32,219 nucleotides of DNA from an uncultured Bacilli bacterium (GCA_947594925.1 CANQEJ010000008.1:1-32219), one strand, 5' to 3'; shown: positions 19,530 to 26,858, counted from the stretch's first letter. The notes: generated by a model not told the origin, from the sequence alone. Program-made: numbers and translations.

Positions 19530-19968
19530 ATTTAGTTAACATTTCTTTAATTTTTTTACTTACTTCACTCATATCTGCTCGAACACCTACTAAAGCACTT
19601 ACCTTTTTCATAACTACACCCATATCTTTAAGACTAGTTGGTTTAACTTCTTCAAAGACATTAGCTATAATGTTATTTATTTCTTCTTCACTTAATTCTT
19701 CAGGTAGATAAGAGTTTAAAACTTCAATCTCAGCATTTAAATTAGCTACTAAATCATCTCTTTTATAAGAGGCATATTCATCTCGTGAAGCTTTTCTTAC
19801 TTTAACTTGTTTTTTAATAACAGCAATTATTTCTTCTTCAGTAAGTTCACCCTTTTTATTAATTTGTTCACTTTGAATACTTGATTTTAACATCCTTAAG
19901 ACTGATAATTTAAACTTATCACCATTTTTTAAGGCTTCTTTTAAATCATTATTTATTTGTTCAAGCAT
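19528..19968 (-). CDS. yqeY: GatB/YqeY domain protein
   Basis: YqeY-like protein, 146 aa, related to the tail domain of amidotransferase subunit GatB. Typical parts are LKEALKNGDKFKLSVLRMLK, SAIQS-like SSIQSEQ, LPEELSEEEI, and the end MKKVSALVGVRADMSEVSK. Its role is unproven; the related GatB domain binds tRNA. It follows rpsU by nine bases, the conserved order. Confidence 0.94.
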   Translation of the reverse strand: MLEQINNDLKEALKNGDKFKLSVLRMLKSSIQSEQINKKGELTEEEIIAVIKKQVKVRKASRDEYASYKRDDLVANLNAEIEVLNSYLPEELSEEEINNIIANVFEEVKPTSLKDMGVVMKKVSALVGVRADMSEVSKKIKEMLTK

Positions 19969-19977
19969 ATTTTCACC

Positions 19978-20169
19978 TTAATCTCTTCTTTTATTTTTTT
20001 TACGTGAATTTTTAATATTTTCTTTTAATTCTTCTCTTTTTACAATGCCTGGTTTTTTATAGAATTTTCTTTTCTTTATTTCTGAAGGGACACCACTTCT
20101 TGCAACTTTAGCTTTAAACTTTTTTAAAGCACCATCAATATTACCATCTTTAACGCTAACTTTTGTCAT
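19978..20169 (-). CDS. rpsU: 30S ribosomal protein S21
   Basis: Ribosomal protein bS21, 63 aa, starting MTKVSVKDGNIDGALKKFK and ending in a basic tail. The frame is open further upstream (to 20250), but the S21 start at 20169 has a strong GGGAGG ribosome site and lies downstream of the promoter. Cotranscribed with yqeY. Confidence 0.97.
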   Translation of the reverse strand: MTKVSVKDGNIDGALKKFKAKVARSGVPSEIKKRKFYKKPGIVKREELKENIKNSRKKNKRRD

Positions 20170-20197
20170 ATCTTTCCCTCCCTTCATTACTACTTGT

Positions 20198-20226
20198 ATT
20201 ATAACACTCTTAATAAGCTTAGGCAA
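20198..20226 (-). promoter_or_regulatory. rpsU promoter
   Basis: TTGCCT (20221-20226), 17-bp spacer, TATAAT (20198-20203) on the - strand, 28 bp before the S21 start. Confidence 0.75.
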
Positions 20227-20256
20227 GAAACAAGTATCTATTTTTCGCAAAAACTA

Positions 20257-21177
20257 TTAACTATCAATAATATAAGGGTCACTACTAGTACCACTACCAG
20301 AAATTATTTTGACATTTTGAATTAAATTAATTACAGGTCTTATTGCATTGGTAGCAGTAAGACTACTTTCTTCTAAACGATTATTAGTAGAAACAACGAA
20401 AACTTTAACGGTTCCATCATTAGAGCTTGGGGTCATAGTCCAATAAGAACTAGAAAAAGAAAGATAGTTATTACTTGCTGACCCTTCTAAGGCTAAACCT
20501 GCAAAATTAGCTTCTTCAGCATTAAGCAAACCTATTTTACTAGCAAAAGGAGATGAACACGCTAAAGATGGAACACCCATACTAATATTTTCATAGCCAG
20601 CAAAATTACCTGTAAGAGAATTCAAATTCATATTATTACAAAAATTTCCATTACTCTTAATAATTCTATTAAATGAACCTAAATTATTATTATACCAATT
20701 ATCAAGAATTTCTTTAATGGTACTGCTATCATAGGCAGCCATAATTTCTCCACCTTCGTTATGATTATAACTACCTGAACTAATACTAGAATTTAAAATA
20801 AGTCTTATGGTATTATCTTCATTAATACGCACAATGCGCCATACAAAACTAGAAGTATCAGATAATTTCACATAGTTATTTTCAACATTACCTCTAAAAT
20901 AATAACTTGTTTTATCATCAACACTTGTTTCATATAAACCACTAGTATTATTTCCAGCTGGTAAAGTAAAATCATTAATGGCATCCCCTGGCAAATTTTC
21001 TTTAATTTTAGTCAATAATCGATTATCTTGTTCAAAAACTAAAGGTAAATTAGTTTTTCTTAAAATTAAACGGGCATGAGAATAATTAGCTAAAAGACCC
21101 ATCATCAATAAAACAAAGCATAGAAAAAAGGAATAAATAACAGAAATAGCAATAAAACCATTTTTCTTTTTCATCAT
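20257..21177 (-). CDS. Surface-type protein with pilin-like N-terminus, paralogue of the 564-aa DGR target
   Basis: A 306-aa protein starting MMKKKNGFIAISVIYSFFLC: a short basic head, Gly-Phe, then a long hydrophobic helix, resembling a type IV pilin N-terminus but without the usual Glu5. The body shares segments with the 564-aa protein: SYYFRGNVENNYVKL, WRIVRINEDNTIRL, a W-containing YWTMTPSS, and the close RPVINL then SGSGTSSDPYII. These suggest the same C-type-lectin-like domain. The stretch matching the target's variable region is unlike the template repeat, so it is probably not diversified. Function unknown; likely exported. Confidence 0.8.
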   Translation of the reverse strand: MMKKKNGFIAISVIYSFFLCFVLLMMGLLANYSHARLILRKTNLPLVFEQDNRLLTKIKENLPGDAINDFTLPAGNNTSGLYETSVDDKTSYYFRGNVENNYVKLSDTSSFVWRIVRINEDNTIRLILNSSISSGSYNHNEGGEIMAAYDSSTIKEILDNWYNNNLGSFNRIIKSNGNFCNNMNLNSLTGNFAGYENISMGVPSLACSSPFASKIGLLNAEEANFAGLALEGSASNNYLSFSSSYWTMTPSSNDGTVKVFVVSTNNRLEESSLTATNAIRPVINLIQNVKIISGSGTSSDPYIIDS

Positions 21178-21200
21178 CTATTCCTCCTTATTCTCTTTTA

Positions 21201-21229
21201 ATTATAAACCAGAATAAAAAGAGACACAA
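21201..21229 (-). promoter_or_regulatory. Promoter of the 306-aa surface protein gene
   Basis: TTGTGT (21224-21229), 17-bp spacer, TATAAT (21201-21206) on the - strand, overlapping the T-tail of the bacteriocin-operon terminator. AAGGAGG follows near the start codon. Confidence 0.55.
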
Positions 21230-21252
21230 GAAAAAGAAGATTGCTCTTCTTT
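21227..21252 (-). terminator. Bacteriocin operon terminator
   Basis: Eight-base perfect arms, AAAGAAGA (21233-21240) and TCTTCTTT (21245-21252), loop of four, then a T-rich tail on the - strand. It lies four bases after the last small gene. Confidence 0.75.
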
Positions 21253-21255
21253 AAC

Positions 21256-21408
21256 TTAATAGTTAATATTATGGATAAAAGTTCCTACTATTCTGCCAGC
21301 TTTTAATAAAAAAGTTAAAAGCTCACTAAAGCCAAAGCACAATAAAGGAATTAAAACAATAAATAGACCAATTTGAACCAATTTATTATTTTTTAAAAAC
21401 TTTAACAT
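21256..21408 (-). CDS. Small membrane protein, possible bacteriocin immunity
   Basis: A 50-aa protein, MLKFLKNNKLVQIGLFIVLI then a second hydrophobic stretch (FSELLTFLLKAGRIVG). It has a basic N-terminus and one or two membrane helices. It has no double-glycine leader. The start overlaps the end of the preceding peptide gene by seven bases. Small membrane proteins in this position often give self-protection, but that is inference; it could also be a leaderless peptide. Confidence 0.6.
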   Translation of the reverse strand: MLKFLKNNKLVQIGLFIVLIPLLCFGFSELLTFLLKAGRIVGTFIHNINY

Positions 21409-21560
21409 ATATTATTACTATAAATTCTTCTTATAGCAGTTCCTAAACTCCTTCCTACATCCATAATACTATCAATAACGTGCACAATGGCATTAAGCAT
21501 TGTGGCCGATATTCCATCGCCTCCTACTACCTTAATTAATTCTTCTTTTTCTAACTTCAT
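21402..21560 (-). CDS. Double-glycine bacteriocin precursor 2
   Basis: A 52-aa peptide. The leader is MKLEKEELIKVVGG, a textbook GG-type leader (hydrophobic residues at -4, -7 and -12, Gly-Gly before the cut). The 38-aa core starts DGISATMLNAIVHVIDSIMD, is helical and amphipathic, and ends in a basic stretch and Cys. AAAGGAGG precedes the ATG. The C39 peptidase of the exporter upstream would remove the leader during export. Confidence 0.8.
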   Translation of the reverse strand: MKLEKEELIKVVGGDGISATMLNAIVHVIDSIMDVGRSLGTAIRRIYSNNIC

Positions 21561-21570
21561 ATTTCCTCCT

Positions 21571-21717
21571 TTAACTATTACAACTTAATGGTCTTACTAT
21601 ACCATCAATAACCCCTATTAAAAAAACTACCCCTGCCCCAATTAGAGCACATGCTCCAACTGATAAAGAACCACCATTAATATCCATTAATTCATTTGCA
21701 TCTAATTGTTTAATAAT
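21571..21717 (-). CDS. Double-glycine bacteriocin precursor 1 (possible ATT start)
   Basis: The frame reads KQLDANELMDINGG as a GG leader, then a 32-aa core, SLSVGACALIGAGVVFLIGV and so on, ending PLSCNS. The core is hydrophobic and Gly-rich with two Cys (core positions 7 and 30) that could form a disulfide, as in class II bacteriocins. AAAGGAG stands five bases before an ATT codon (21717); no ATG, GTG or TTG is in frame at the proper place. The next in-frame ATG lies inside the leader. So the start is either a rare ATT or a lost ATG. Confidence 0.65.
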   Translation of the reverse strand: MIKQLDANELMDINGGSLSVGACALIGAGVVFLIGVIDGIVRPLSCNS

Positions 21718-21727
21718 ATCAACTCCT

Positions 21728-22168
21728 TTAAAATAATAATTTCCAGATTTTACGAATTAATTTCTCTTCTTTTATTTTGATTTTTACAGGTAGATATAAG
21801 TTGTTTATTTGATACTTTTTCGGCAAATTGATATTAAGTTTTAATAATTGATAATTGCTTTGATAAACTTCATCATATTCTAAAGCTCCAATACTTTCTA
21901 TAGCTACAGGATAACTACTTTTCTCTATAATAATTTTTTTAATTTTTTGCATTTGTTTTATATCATTTAAAGAGCTATAAAGGTAATAGGAACATTTCTC
22001 TTCACATGTAATTATTAAATTACTATCTTGATAGTCGGTTATTTTATAAAGACAACTAAAAATTATAAAACCTATAAACATTAACCCAATAATAAGAGTA
22101 ATACTAAAATAATTTTGGGGTTTTAAGCTTAATAAATAACCTTGGTTATTTTGGTAATAATCAACCAT
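21728..22168 (-). CDS. Bacteriocin export accessory protein (putative)
   Basis: 146 aa with one membrane helix (about 23-43) and an external domain of ~100 residues. The N-terminus is cytoplasmic. The layout recalls a very short HlyD/LcnD-like accessory protein, but no clear lipoyl or coiled-coil region is present, so this rests on position. It overlaps the exporter gene by eight bases and lies 10 bp before peptide 1. Confidence 0.6.
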   Translation of the reverse strand: MVDYYQNNQGYLLSLKPQNYFSITLIIGLMFIGFIIFSCLYKITDYQDSNLIITCEEKCSYYLYSSLNDIKQMQKIKKIIIEKSSYPVAIESIGALEYDEVYQSNYQLLKLNINLPKKYQINNLYLPVKIKIKEEKLIRKIWKLLF

Positions 22169-24224
22169 TTAAAAGCCTTTCAAAATCAATAACTTGGTCA
22201 AATAACTTTTCATGATTACGATGGCTCACATAGATAATAGTTTTATCTTTATACTTTGTACAAATATCTTTTATTATTGTCTTTTCTAAATCTGTTTGTA
22301 CTTCACTTAAAGCTTCGTCTAAAATTAAAATCGCTGATTTGCGTATTAAAGCCCGCGCCAGTAAAATTCTTTGTCTTTCTCCTCCAGAAATATTATTTGT
22401 ATGTTCACTAATCATTGTTTCATACCTTAAAGGTTTCTTGCTAACAACCTCCTCTAAATGACATATATCACAAATCGTTTTAAACCGCTCGGTACTAACT
22501 TTTTGGTCAAGAACAATATTATTATAAATAGTATCAGAAAATAATTTTTCTTTTTGAGAAAGATAAGTAATATTACTTCGTATTGTATTAAGTCCATAAT
22601 CTAAAATATTAATATTATTAATTTTAATTGCTCCTTTCTGAATATCATAAAGACGAAACAACAACTTACAAGCTGTACTTTTACCACAACCAGATTTTCC
22701 TTTAAACATAACTTTTGTATTCTTTTTTATCTTTAAATTAAAATCCTGAAATACGTAATCATATTGGTTATAACTATAGCTTAAATTTTCAAAAACAATA
22801 TCCCCCGGTATAAATTTTTCATTTAAAGTTTTTAAATTTTCCTCTTTTATATTAATAAATTCACTAATTTTATTAAATGATGCCTTTAAATAATTTATCT
22901 TTGGTAATAAATCAATGATATTTTTTAAAGGGTCTAACATATATATTAATAAGGAATTAAAAGTTATTAAATCGATGAGAGTAAGGTGTGATTTTAAAAT
23001 AAAATAACAGCCAAAAGAGGTAACCAAACAAATGCCAATTTCTTTAATGAAATTTTTAGCAAAATTATGATAAGTAATAAACTTATTAAACTTAAAAGTA
23101 TCTTTTAAAAATAAACAATATTTATATTCTAACTGTTTTAAAATCATATCGGGTCGATTAAGATTTTTTAAAGTAGGAAAACTATCAATCTTTTCAATAA
23201 CTTCATTATTAAAATCTGCTTCATACTCGATATTGCGCATTACTTTCTTATATATAAGAGGACTAAATAATAAGCCAGCTATAATATAAAAAGCTATAAT
23301 TATTAAAAGAAGTAAAAATAATTTGCTGTTTATATTATAAAGAAAGAAACTTGCAGCAATGCTTAATAATAAATCTAGGAAGATTGTCACAAAGACTTTA
23401 GAAAATAAATCTTTAATCGCATTAATCTCTCGAACTCTACTAACAATCTCACCCGTAGTTCTATTATTAATAACATTTAAAGGGAGTAAAAAAAGGTGAT
23501 TTAAAAATGGTATCATAACTTGTAAATCAATATTTTTATTTAAATAGTTTTCATAGTATTCTTTTAAATAATTTAATATTACTTTAAAGATAGCTAAAAT
23601 TAAAAAGAACGTAATTAATATTTTTAAAGCGCTAAGATTAGTGTTAGTTATTTCATTTAAAGCTATTTTAAAATGAAAACTACTAATAATACTAACTATG
23701 GTAAACATTACACTCGTAAGAAGTAACTTAGAAATAAGATGCTTTTCCTTTGGGACTAGTTTCAAAAGATAATGGATTATACTTTTAGATTTTTCTAGTT
23801 TGGGCAGTTTAGAGTTGGGGGTTAATTTAATAATAACATTAGTCCAAAGAAGACAAAAAGCATCAAAATTCATAGTTACTAATCCTTTAGCTGGGTCCAT
23901 AACTAATAAATTATTTTTTTCTTTATTGAAGTTATAAATAACCACAAAGTGACTATATTGATTTTCCATTTGCCAATGAGCAATAACTGGAAAAGAGATA
24001 TCTTTAAGATTTTCTTTTTCTACTTTCAAACCCATTGCATCAAAACCATATTTCTTGGCAGTTTCAATAAGATGAAAAGCCGTTGTGCCTAATCTTGTTG
24101 TATAAGTATCCATTAAAATTGTTTCTAAAGGAACATATCCATCATAATATTTTAAAATAGAAAGTAGACAACAGGCACCACAGTCTTTCAAATCTCTTTG
24201 TTTAACAATAACATTTTTAGCCAT
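22161..24224 (-). CDS. Peptidase-containing ABC transporter for double-glycine peptides
   Basis: 687-aa bacteriocin exporter that both cleaves and exports GG-leader peptides. N-terminal C39 peptidase: KQRDLKDCGACCLLS with catalytic Cys15, His92 (QYSHFVVIY) and Asp110 (VMDPAKG). Membrane domain about 160-440 with several helices. ATPase domain: Walker A KGKSGCGKST (508-517), signature ISGGERQR (612-619), Walker B ILILDEA (632-638), switch His in VSHRNH. All catalytic residues are present, so it should be active. First gene of an operon with the accessory protein, two GG peptides and the small membrane protein. Confidence 0.93.
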   Translation of the reverse strand: MAKNVIVKQRDLKDCGACCLLSILKYYDGYVPLETILMDTYTTRLGTTAFHLIETAKKYGFDAMGLKVEKENLKDISFPVIAHWQMENQYSHFVVIYNFNKEKNNLLVMDPAKGLVTMNFDAFCLLWTNVIIKLTPNSKLPKLEKSKSIIHYLLKLVPKEKHLISKLLLTSVMFTIVSIISSFHFKIALNEITNTNLSALKILITFFLILAIFKVILNYLKEYYENYLNKNIDLQVMIPFLNHLFLLPLNVINNRTTGEIVSRVREINAIKDLFSKVFVTIFLDLLLSIAASFFLYNINSKLFLLLLIIIAFYIIAGLLFSPLIYKKVMRNIEYEADFNNEVIEKIDSFPTLKNLNRPDMILKQLEYKYCLFLKDTFKFNKFITYHNFAKNFIKEIGICLVTSFGCYFILKSHLTLIDLITFNSLLIYMLDPLKNIIDLLPKINYLKASFNKISEFINIKEENLKTLNEKFIPGDIVFENLSYSYNQYDYVFQDFNLKIKKNTKVMFKGKSGCGKSTACKLLFRLYDIQKGAIKINNINILDYGLNTIRSNITYLSQKEKLFSDTIYNNIVLDQKVSTERFKTICDICHLEEVVSKKPLRYETMISEHTNNISGGERQRILLARALIRKSAILILDEALSEVQTDLEKTIIKDICTKYKDKTIIYVSHRNHEKLFDQVIDFERLLNG

Positions 24225-24238
24225 TTTTTCCTCCCTTC

Positions 24239-24266
24239 ATTATATATATTATAGATAACTTTTCAA
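24239..24266 (-). promoter_or_regulatory. Bacteriocin operon promoter
   Basis: TTGAAA (24261-24266), 16-bp spacer, TATAAT (24239-24244) on the - strand. It leaves a very short leader before the AGGGAGG ribosome site. No regulator gene or paired repeats are seen nearby. Confidence 0.5.
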
Positions 24267-24357
24267 TTTCCTTTTTTTTCTTGCAAATTTTTTTAAAAAA
24301 GTAATATTTTTTTTAAATTAGCATAATAATTACTATAATACATTGGAGGTGTTAACA

Positions 24358-24849
24358 TTGATTAACAAACAAAATTTATGGTTTTTAACCCTATTTAGTT
24401 TAATTTTAGTTTTAAGTATTTATTACTTAACAATGCCCGATGAAGTTTTACAAACTATTAAAACTGAAAATAAAGAAACCAAAGAAACCGTCGAAATCAA
24501 AGATAGTGATGTTTTAGCAGCTTTAAGAGTAGAAGCCGATGAAGAAACTTTAAATGAAATGAATACCCTACAAGAAGTTTTATTAAATGAAAGTGCTACT
24601 GTAGAAGAAAAAAATGATGCCTATGAAGCTTTAAAAGAATTAAATCAAAATAAAGGAAAAGAAGAAGAAATAGAAAAAAGTATTTTAGAAAATCATAAAT
24701 TAAAAAGTTTTGTTAAAATTAAAGGTGACCAAGTTCAAGTTGTCATTTCAAATAAAAAACATGATGAAGTCTTAGCAAATAGTATTATTAGAACTGTCCA
24801 AAAAGGTTTTGAAACCCGAATGTATATTACAGTAAAATTTCAAAGTTAA
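24358..24849 (+). CDS. spoIIIAH: SpoIIIAH-like protein
   Basis: 163-aa protein with one N-terminal membrane helix and an external domain. The C-terminal region (VLLNESATVEEKNDAYEALK, then KIKGDQVQVVISN and TRMYITVKF) fits the ring-building fold of SpoIIIAH, which pairs with SpoIIQ between mother cell and forespore. I start at a TTG (24358) because GGAGGTG precedes it; the frame also runs from 24343 across that ribosome site. The rest of the spoIIIA operon is not next to it: gerE and gerM follow instead. Divergent from the bacteriocin operon. Confidence 0.75.
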   Translation: MINKQNLWFLTLFSLILVLSIYYLTMPDEVLQTIKTENKETKETVEIKDSDVLAALRVEADEETLNEMNTLQEVLLNESATVEEKNDAYEALKELNQNKGKEEEIEKSILENHKLKSFVKIKGDQVQVVISNKKHDEVLANSIIRTVQKGFETRMYITVKFQS

Positions 24850-24938
24850 CCCTTTTTAGGTTTTTAACTCTCACTTATATATTCTATTATTCATAAAATA
24901 AAATGGATATGGTAATAAATTGAAAGTGAGGTTAAGTC

Positions 24939-25145
24939 ATGAAAAAAAATATTCTAACTGTAAGAGAACAAGAAGTATTTGAACTTCTAGTTTTAAATAA
25001 ATCTACTAAAGAAATTGCTAATTTTCTTGGTATAAGTGAAAAAACAGTCAGAAATCATATATCAAACGCCATGCAAAAACTTGGTGTCAAAGGCCGCGCT
25101 CAAGCTGTTGTTGAGCTCATAAAATTAGGGGAATTATCTATTTAA
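24939..25145 (+). CDS. gerE: Spore regulator GerE
   Basis: 68-aa LuxR-type DNA-binding protein, consisting of the helix-turn-helix alone. REQEVFELLVLNKSTKEIA and SEKTVRNHISNAMQKLGVKG are almost identical to B. subtilis GerE, which tunes sigma-K-dependent coat genes late in the mother cell. GTGAGG precedes the start. A stretch GGATATGGTA about 30 bp upstream loosely recalls a sigma-K -10, but I do not rely on it. gerM follows, as near gerE in B. subtilis. Confidence 0.93.
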   Translation: MKKNILTVREQEVFELLVLNKSTKEIANFLGISEKTVRNHISNAMQKLGVKGRAQAVVELIKLGELSI

Positions 25146-25168
25146 AAGTCTTCATGACTTTTTTATTT
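25144..25168 (+). terminator. gerE terminator
   Basis: AAAAGTC (25144-25150) and GACTTTT (25156-25162) with a 5-base loop, running into a T-rich tail. It overlaps the gerE stop codon. Confidence 0.75.
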
Positions 25169-25214
25169 TGGTATATTTAAAATACTCATTAATATAATTT
25201 ATTAGGTGATTTAA

Positions 25215-26162
25215 ATGCTAAAACGCGCTTCTTTAAGAAAATTAACTATTGCCACTTGTGCCCTATTAATTTTAGGAATTTTATATATATTTCCTACTAA
25301 AAATGACCAAAGATATGAAACTACTAAGAAATATATTAGTGTGGATGAAAAAAAGAATAATATTTTTTTAATTGACGAAAATAATTATGTAGCTATGACT
25401 GATATTGCTATTAATAATAATGATACTATCAAAAAAGCCAAAGAAATATTAGAAACTTTAGTAATTAATAGTAAAAAAAGTGAATATATTCCCAATGGTT
25501 TTAAAGCTATTATTCCTAAAAATACGAAAATAAATAATATTGAATTTAAAGATAGTTTATTAAAAGTTGATTTTTCTAAGGAAATTTTAAATGTTTCTTT
25601 AGATAATGAAGAGAAAATGCTTGAATCTATTATTTATTCTCTTACTAGTATTAAAGAAGTTAAAAAAGTAATGTTATTTGTCGATGGAAATATCTTAAAT
25701 GAACTTCCTAATTCTAAAAAGAAGTTACCTGAAACCCTAGACCGTAGTTATGGAATTAATAAAGTTTATGATTTAAATAATTATAAGGACACTACTAAAA
25801 CAACTATTTATTATATTAGTAAATTTGCTGATAATTACTACTATGTGCCTATAACTAAAATAAATAATGATAGTAGAGACAAAGTGGAAGTAATTATTAG
25901 TGAACTTAAAAGTAACCCTATTTATCAAACTAATCTTATGAGTTACTTAAAAGCCAACGCGGAGTTACAAGATTATGAAATTAAAGAAAATAGTATTAAT
26001 TTATCTTTTAATGAAAACTTATTTAGTGATTTAGAAAAAAATAAAATTAAAGAAGAAGTTAAATATACTATATCTTTATCTATTAAGGATAATTTAGATA
26101 TTGATGAGATTGTATTTTTAGTCAATGACAAAGAAATTGATAAATGCTCGATAAATGCTTGA
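25215..26162 (+). CDS. gerM: GerM-like sporulation/germination protein
   Basis: 315 aa. The N-terminus has a signal-anchor helix (about 9-27) without a clear lipobox. Two GerMN-type domains follow: the first around 70-165 (IPNGFKAIIPKNTKINNIEF, LLKVDFSKEIL), the second around 195-305 (YYYVPITKI, INLSFNENLFSD). GerM of B. subtilis is a mother-cell protein needed for full spore formation and germination. AGGTGA lies upstream of the start. Its stop overlaps the tRNA promoter. Confidence 0.85.
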   Translation: MLKRASLRKLTIATCALLILGILYIFPTKNDQRYETTKKYISVDEKKNNIFLIDENNYVAMTDIAINNNDTIKKAKEILETLVINSKKSEYIPNGFKAIIPKNTKINNIEFKDSLLKVDFSKEILNVSLDNEEKMLESIIYSLTSIKEVKKVMLFVDGNILNELPNSKKKLPETLDRSYGINKVYDLNNYKDTTKTTIYYISKFADNYYYVPITKINNDSRDKVEVIISELKSNPIYQTNLMSYLKANAELQDYEIKENSINLSFNENLFSDLEKNKIKEEVKYTISLSIKDNLDIDEIVFLVNDKEIDKCSINA

Positions 26163-26187
26163 AAATCTAACTAAAATGGTTTATAAT
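26159..26187 (+). promoter_or_regulatory. tRNA-Arg promoter
   Basis: TTGAAA (26159-26164), 17-bp spacer, TATAAT (26182-26187), 19 bp before the tRNA. The -35 overlaps the gerM stop codon. Confidence 0.75.
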
Positions 26188-26206
26188 CATTTTACGAAAG
26201 CTTGCT

Positions 26207-26283
26207 GTCCTGATAGCTCAGCTGGATAGAGCATACGCCTTCTAAGCGTACGGTCGAGGGTTCGAATCCCCCTCAGGACACCA
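26207..26283 (+). tRNA. tRNA-Arg (TCT anticodon), CCA encoded
   Basis: The acceptor stem GTCCTGA pairs with TCAGGAC, followed by A and an encoded CCA. D-arm GCTCAGCTGGATAGAGC, anticodon loop CTTCTAA (anticodon TCT), T-loop TTCGAAT. The T-stem has one A-C mismatch. It reads AGA codons, the main Arg codons in this AT-rich sequence. Confidence 0.97.
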
Positions 26284-26296
26284 TATTTGTTAAATT

Positions 26297-26320
26297 ATTT
26301 GCTTTAATAGCAAATTTTTT
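26297..26320 (+). terminator. tRNA-Arg terminator
   Basis: ATTTGCT (26297-26303) and AGCAAAT (26309-26315), loop of five, then a run of T. Confidence 0.8.
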
Positions 26321-26342
26321 ATTTTAAAAAAAGTATATTTGT

Positions 26343-26371
26343 TCGACAATTTTCGATTTGTGTATTATAAT
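26343..26371 (+). promoter_or_regulatory. Promoter of the type I toxin mRNA
   Basis: TCGACA (26343-26348), 17-bp spacer, TATAAT (26366-26371). Transcription would start near 26378, at the first arm of the long-range inverted repeat. Confidence 0.65.
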
Positions 26372-26435
26372 TATTTATAGAGATATAATTTTATAGGTGT
26401 GCCTCCACGACTTTATATGTTGAGGGGGTGATAAG

Positions 26436-26483
26436 ATGCTAGCATATAATTTTAATTCGACATTAATGGTATGGAATTTATAA
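26436..26483 (+). CDS. 15-aa leader ORF overlapping the toxin start
   Basis: GAGGGGGTG lies just before this ATG, the best ribosome site in the locus. It encodes MLAYNFNSTLMVWNL and stops 10 bases inside the toxin frame. A translated leader overlapping a toxin start in another frame recalls mok/hok, where toxin translation depends on the leader. The peptide itself may be unimportant. Confidence 0.45.
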   Translation: MLAYNFNSTLMVWNL

Positions 26484-26554
26484 TTGCTTTTGCAATTATA
26501 CTTGCTTTAATTTTCTTTATCATCATAGCATTAGCTATCATTTTAAAAAAATAA
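26471..26554 (+). CDS. Hydrophobic 27-aa peptide, probable type I toxin
   Basis: The peptide is one membrane helix of Ile, Leu, Ala and Phe (MEFIIAFAIILALIFFII onwards) ending in Lys-Lys. Size and composition fit type I toxins and holin-like toxins of Gram-positives. It has no ribosome site of its own and overlaps the leader ORF. The mRNA has 5'-3' pairing and a converging antisense RNA gene. No sequence match to a named toxin family is claimed. Confidence 0.6.
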   Translation: MEFIIAFAIILALIFFIIIALAIILKK

Positions 26555-26668
26555 AAACACCTATTTGATTAGGTGATAACCATAGTGGAGATACATCTAC
26601 GCCAAAAGATTATATCTCTTTTTCATGTTTTATAAAATTATGAGGATAGAATAAATAATATCCTTCCT
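26546..26668 (-). ncRNA. Putative antisense antitoxin RNA
   Basis: The - strand promoter is TTGCAT (26699-26704), an 18-bp spacer and TATAAT (26675-26680), giving a start near 26668. The terminator is the hairpin CACCTA/TAGGTG (26558-26563, 26570-26575) followed by a long T run. The RNA of about 120 bases is complementary to the 3' part of the toxin mRNA, including the last toxin codons and the 3' pairing arm, as in txpA/RatA pairs. Confidence 0.55.
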
Positions 26669-26674
26669 ACTAAT

Positions 26675-26704
26675 ATTATATATCAATTTAATATTAAAAT
26701 GCAA
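26675..26704 (-). promoter_or_regulatory. Antitoxin RNA promoter
   Basis: TTGCAT, 18-bp spacer, TATAAT on the - strand, pointing at the toxin gene. Confidence 0.5.
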
Positions 26705-26776
26705 TCAAATAATATCAACTGAATATCAATTAGTACCCCTATTATACACTATTTAATTATTATGTCAAATAATCAG

Positions 26777-26807
26777 TTGTAAAAGACTTAAACTTTTCTA
26801 GTATAAT
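26777..26807 (+). promoter_or_regulatory. Promoter of the 185-aa unknown gene
   Basis: A clear TATAAT (26802-26807) with TTGTAA (26777-26782) at 19-bp spacing, longer than ideal. GTAAAA gives 17 bp but matches poorly. Confidence 0.45.
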
Positions 26808-26858
26808 TAAATTTATTTCAATTTAAAAATTCCAATAACAAACATGGGAGGAAAAAAT

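Larger units (their letters stand above)
26379..26619 (+). repeat. Long-range inverted repeat bracketing the toxin mRNA
   Basis: AGAGATATAAT (26379-26389) is perfectly complementary to 26609-26619, 220 bases away. Further pairs in the same order are GGTGT with ACGCC (a G-U allowed) and CTCCAC with GTGGAG (26585-26590). The 5' and 3' ends of the transcript can therefore close on each other, as in hok-type and other type I toxin mRNAs. Confidence 0.7.

Noticed and set aside
24301-24357. Sigma-E promoter before the SpoIIIAH-like gene
   Set aside because: AATACATT resembles a -10, but the only -35-like bases are too close. No promoter class could be assigned.
24846-24868. Terminator after the SpoIIIAH-like gene
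   Set aside because: Only a four-base stem (AACC/GGTT) with a short T run; not strong enough to list.
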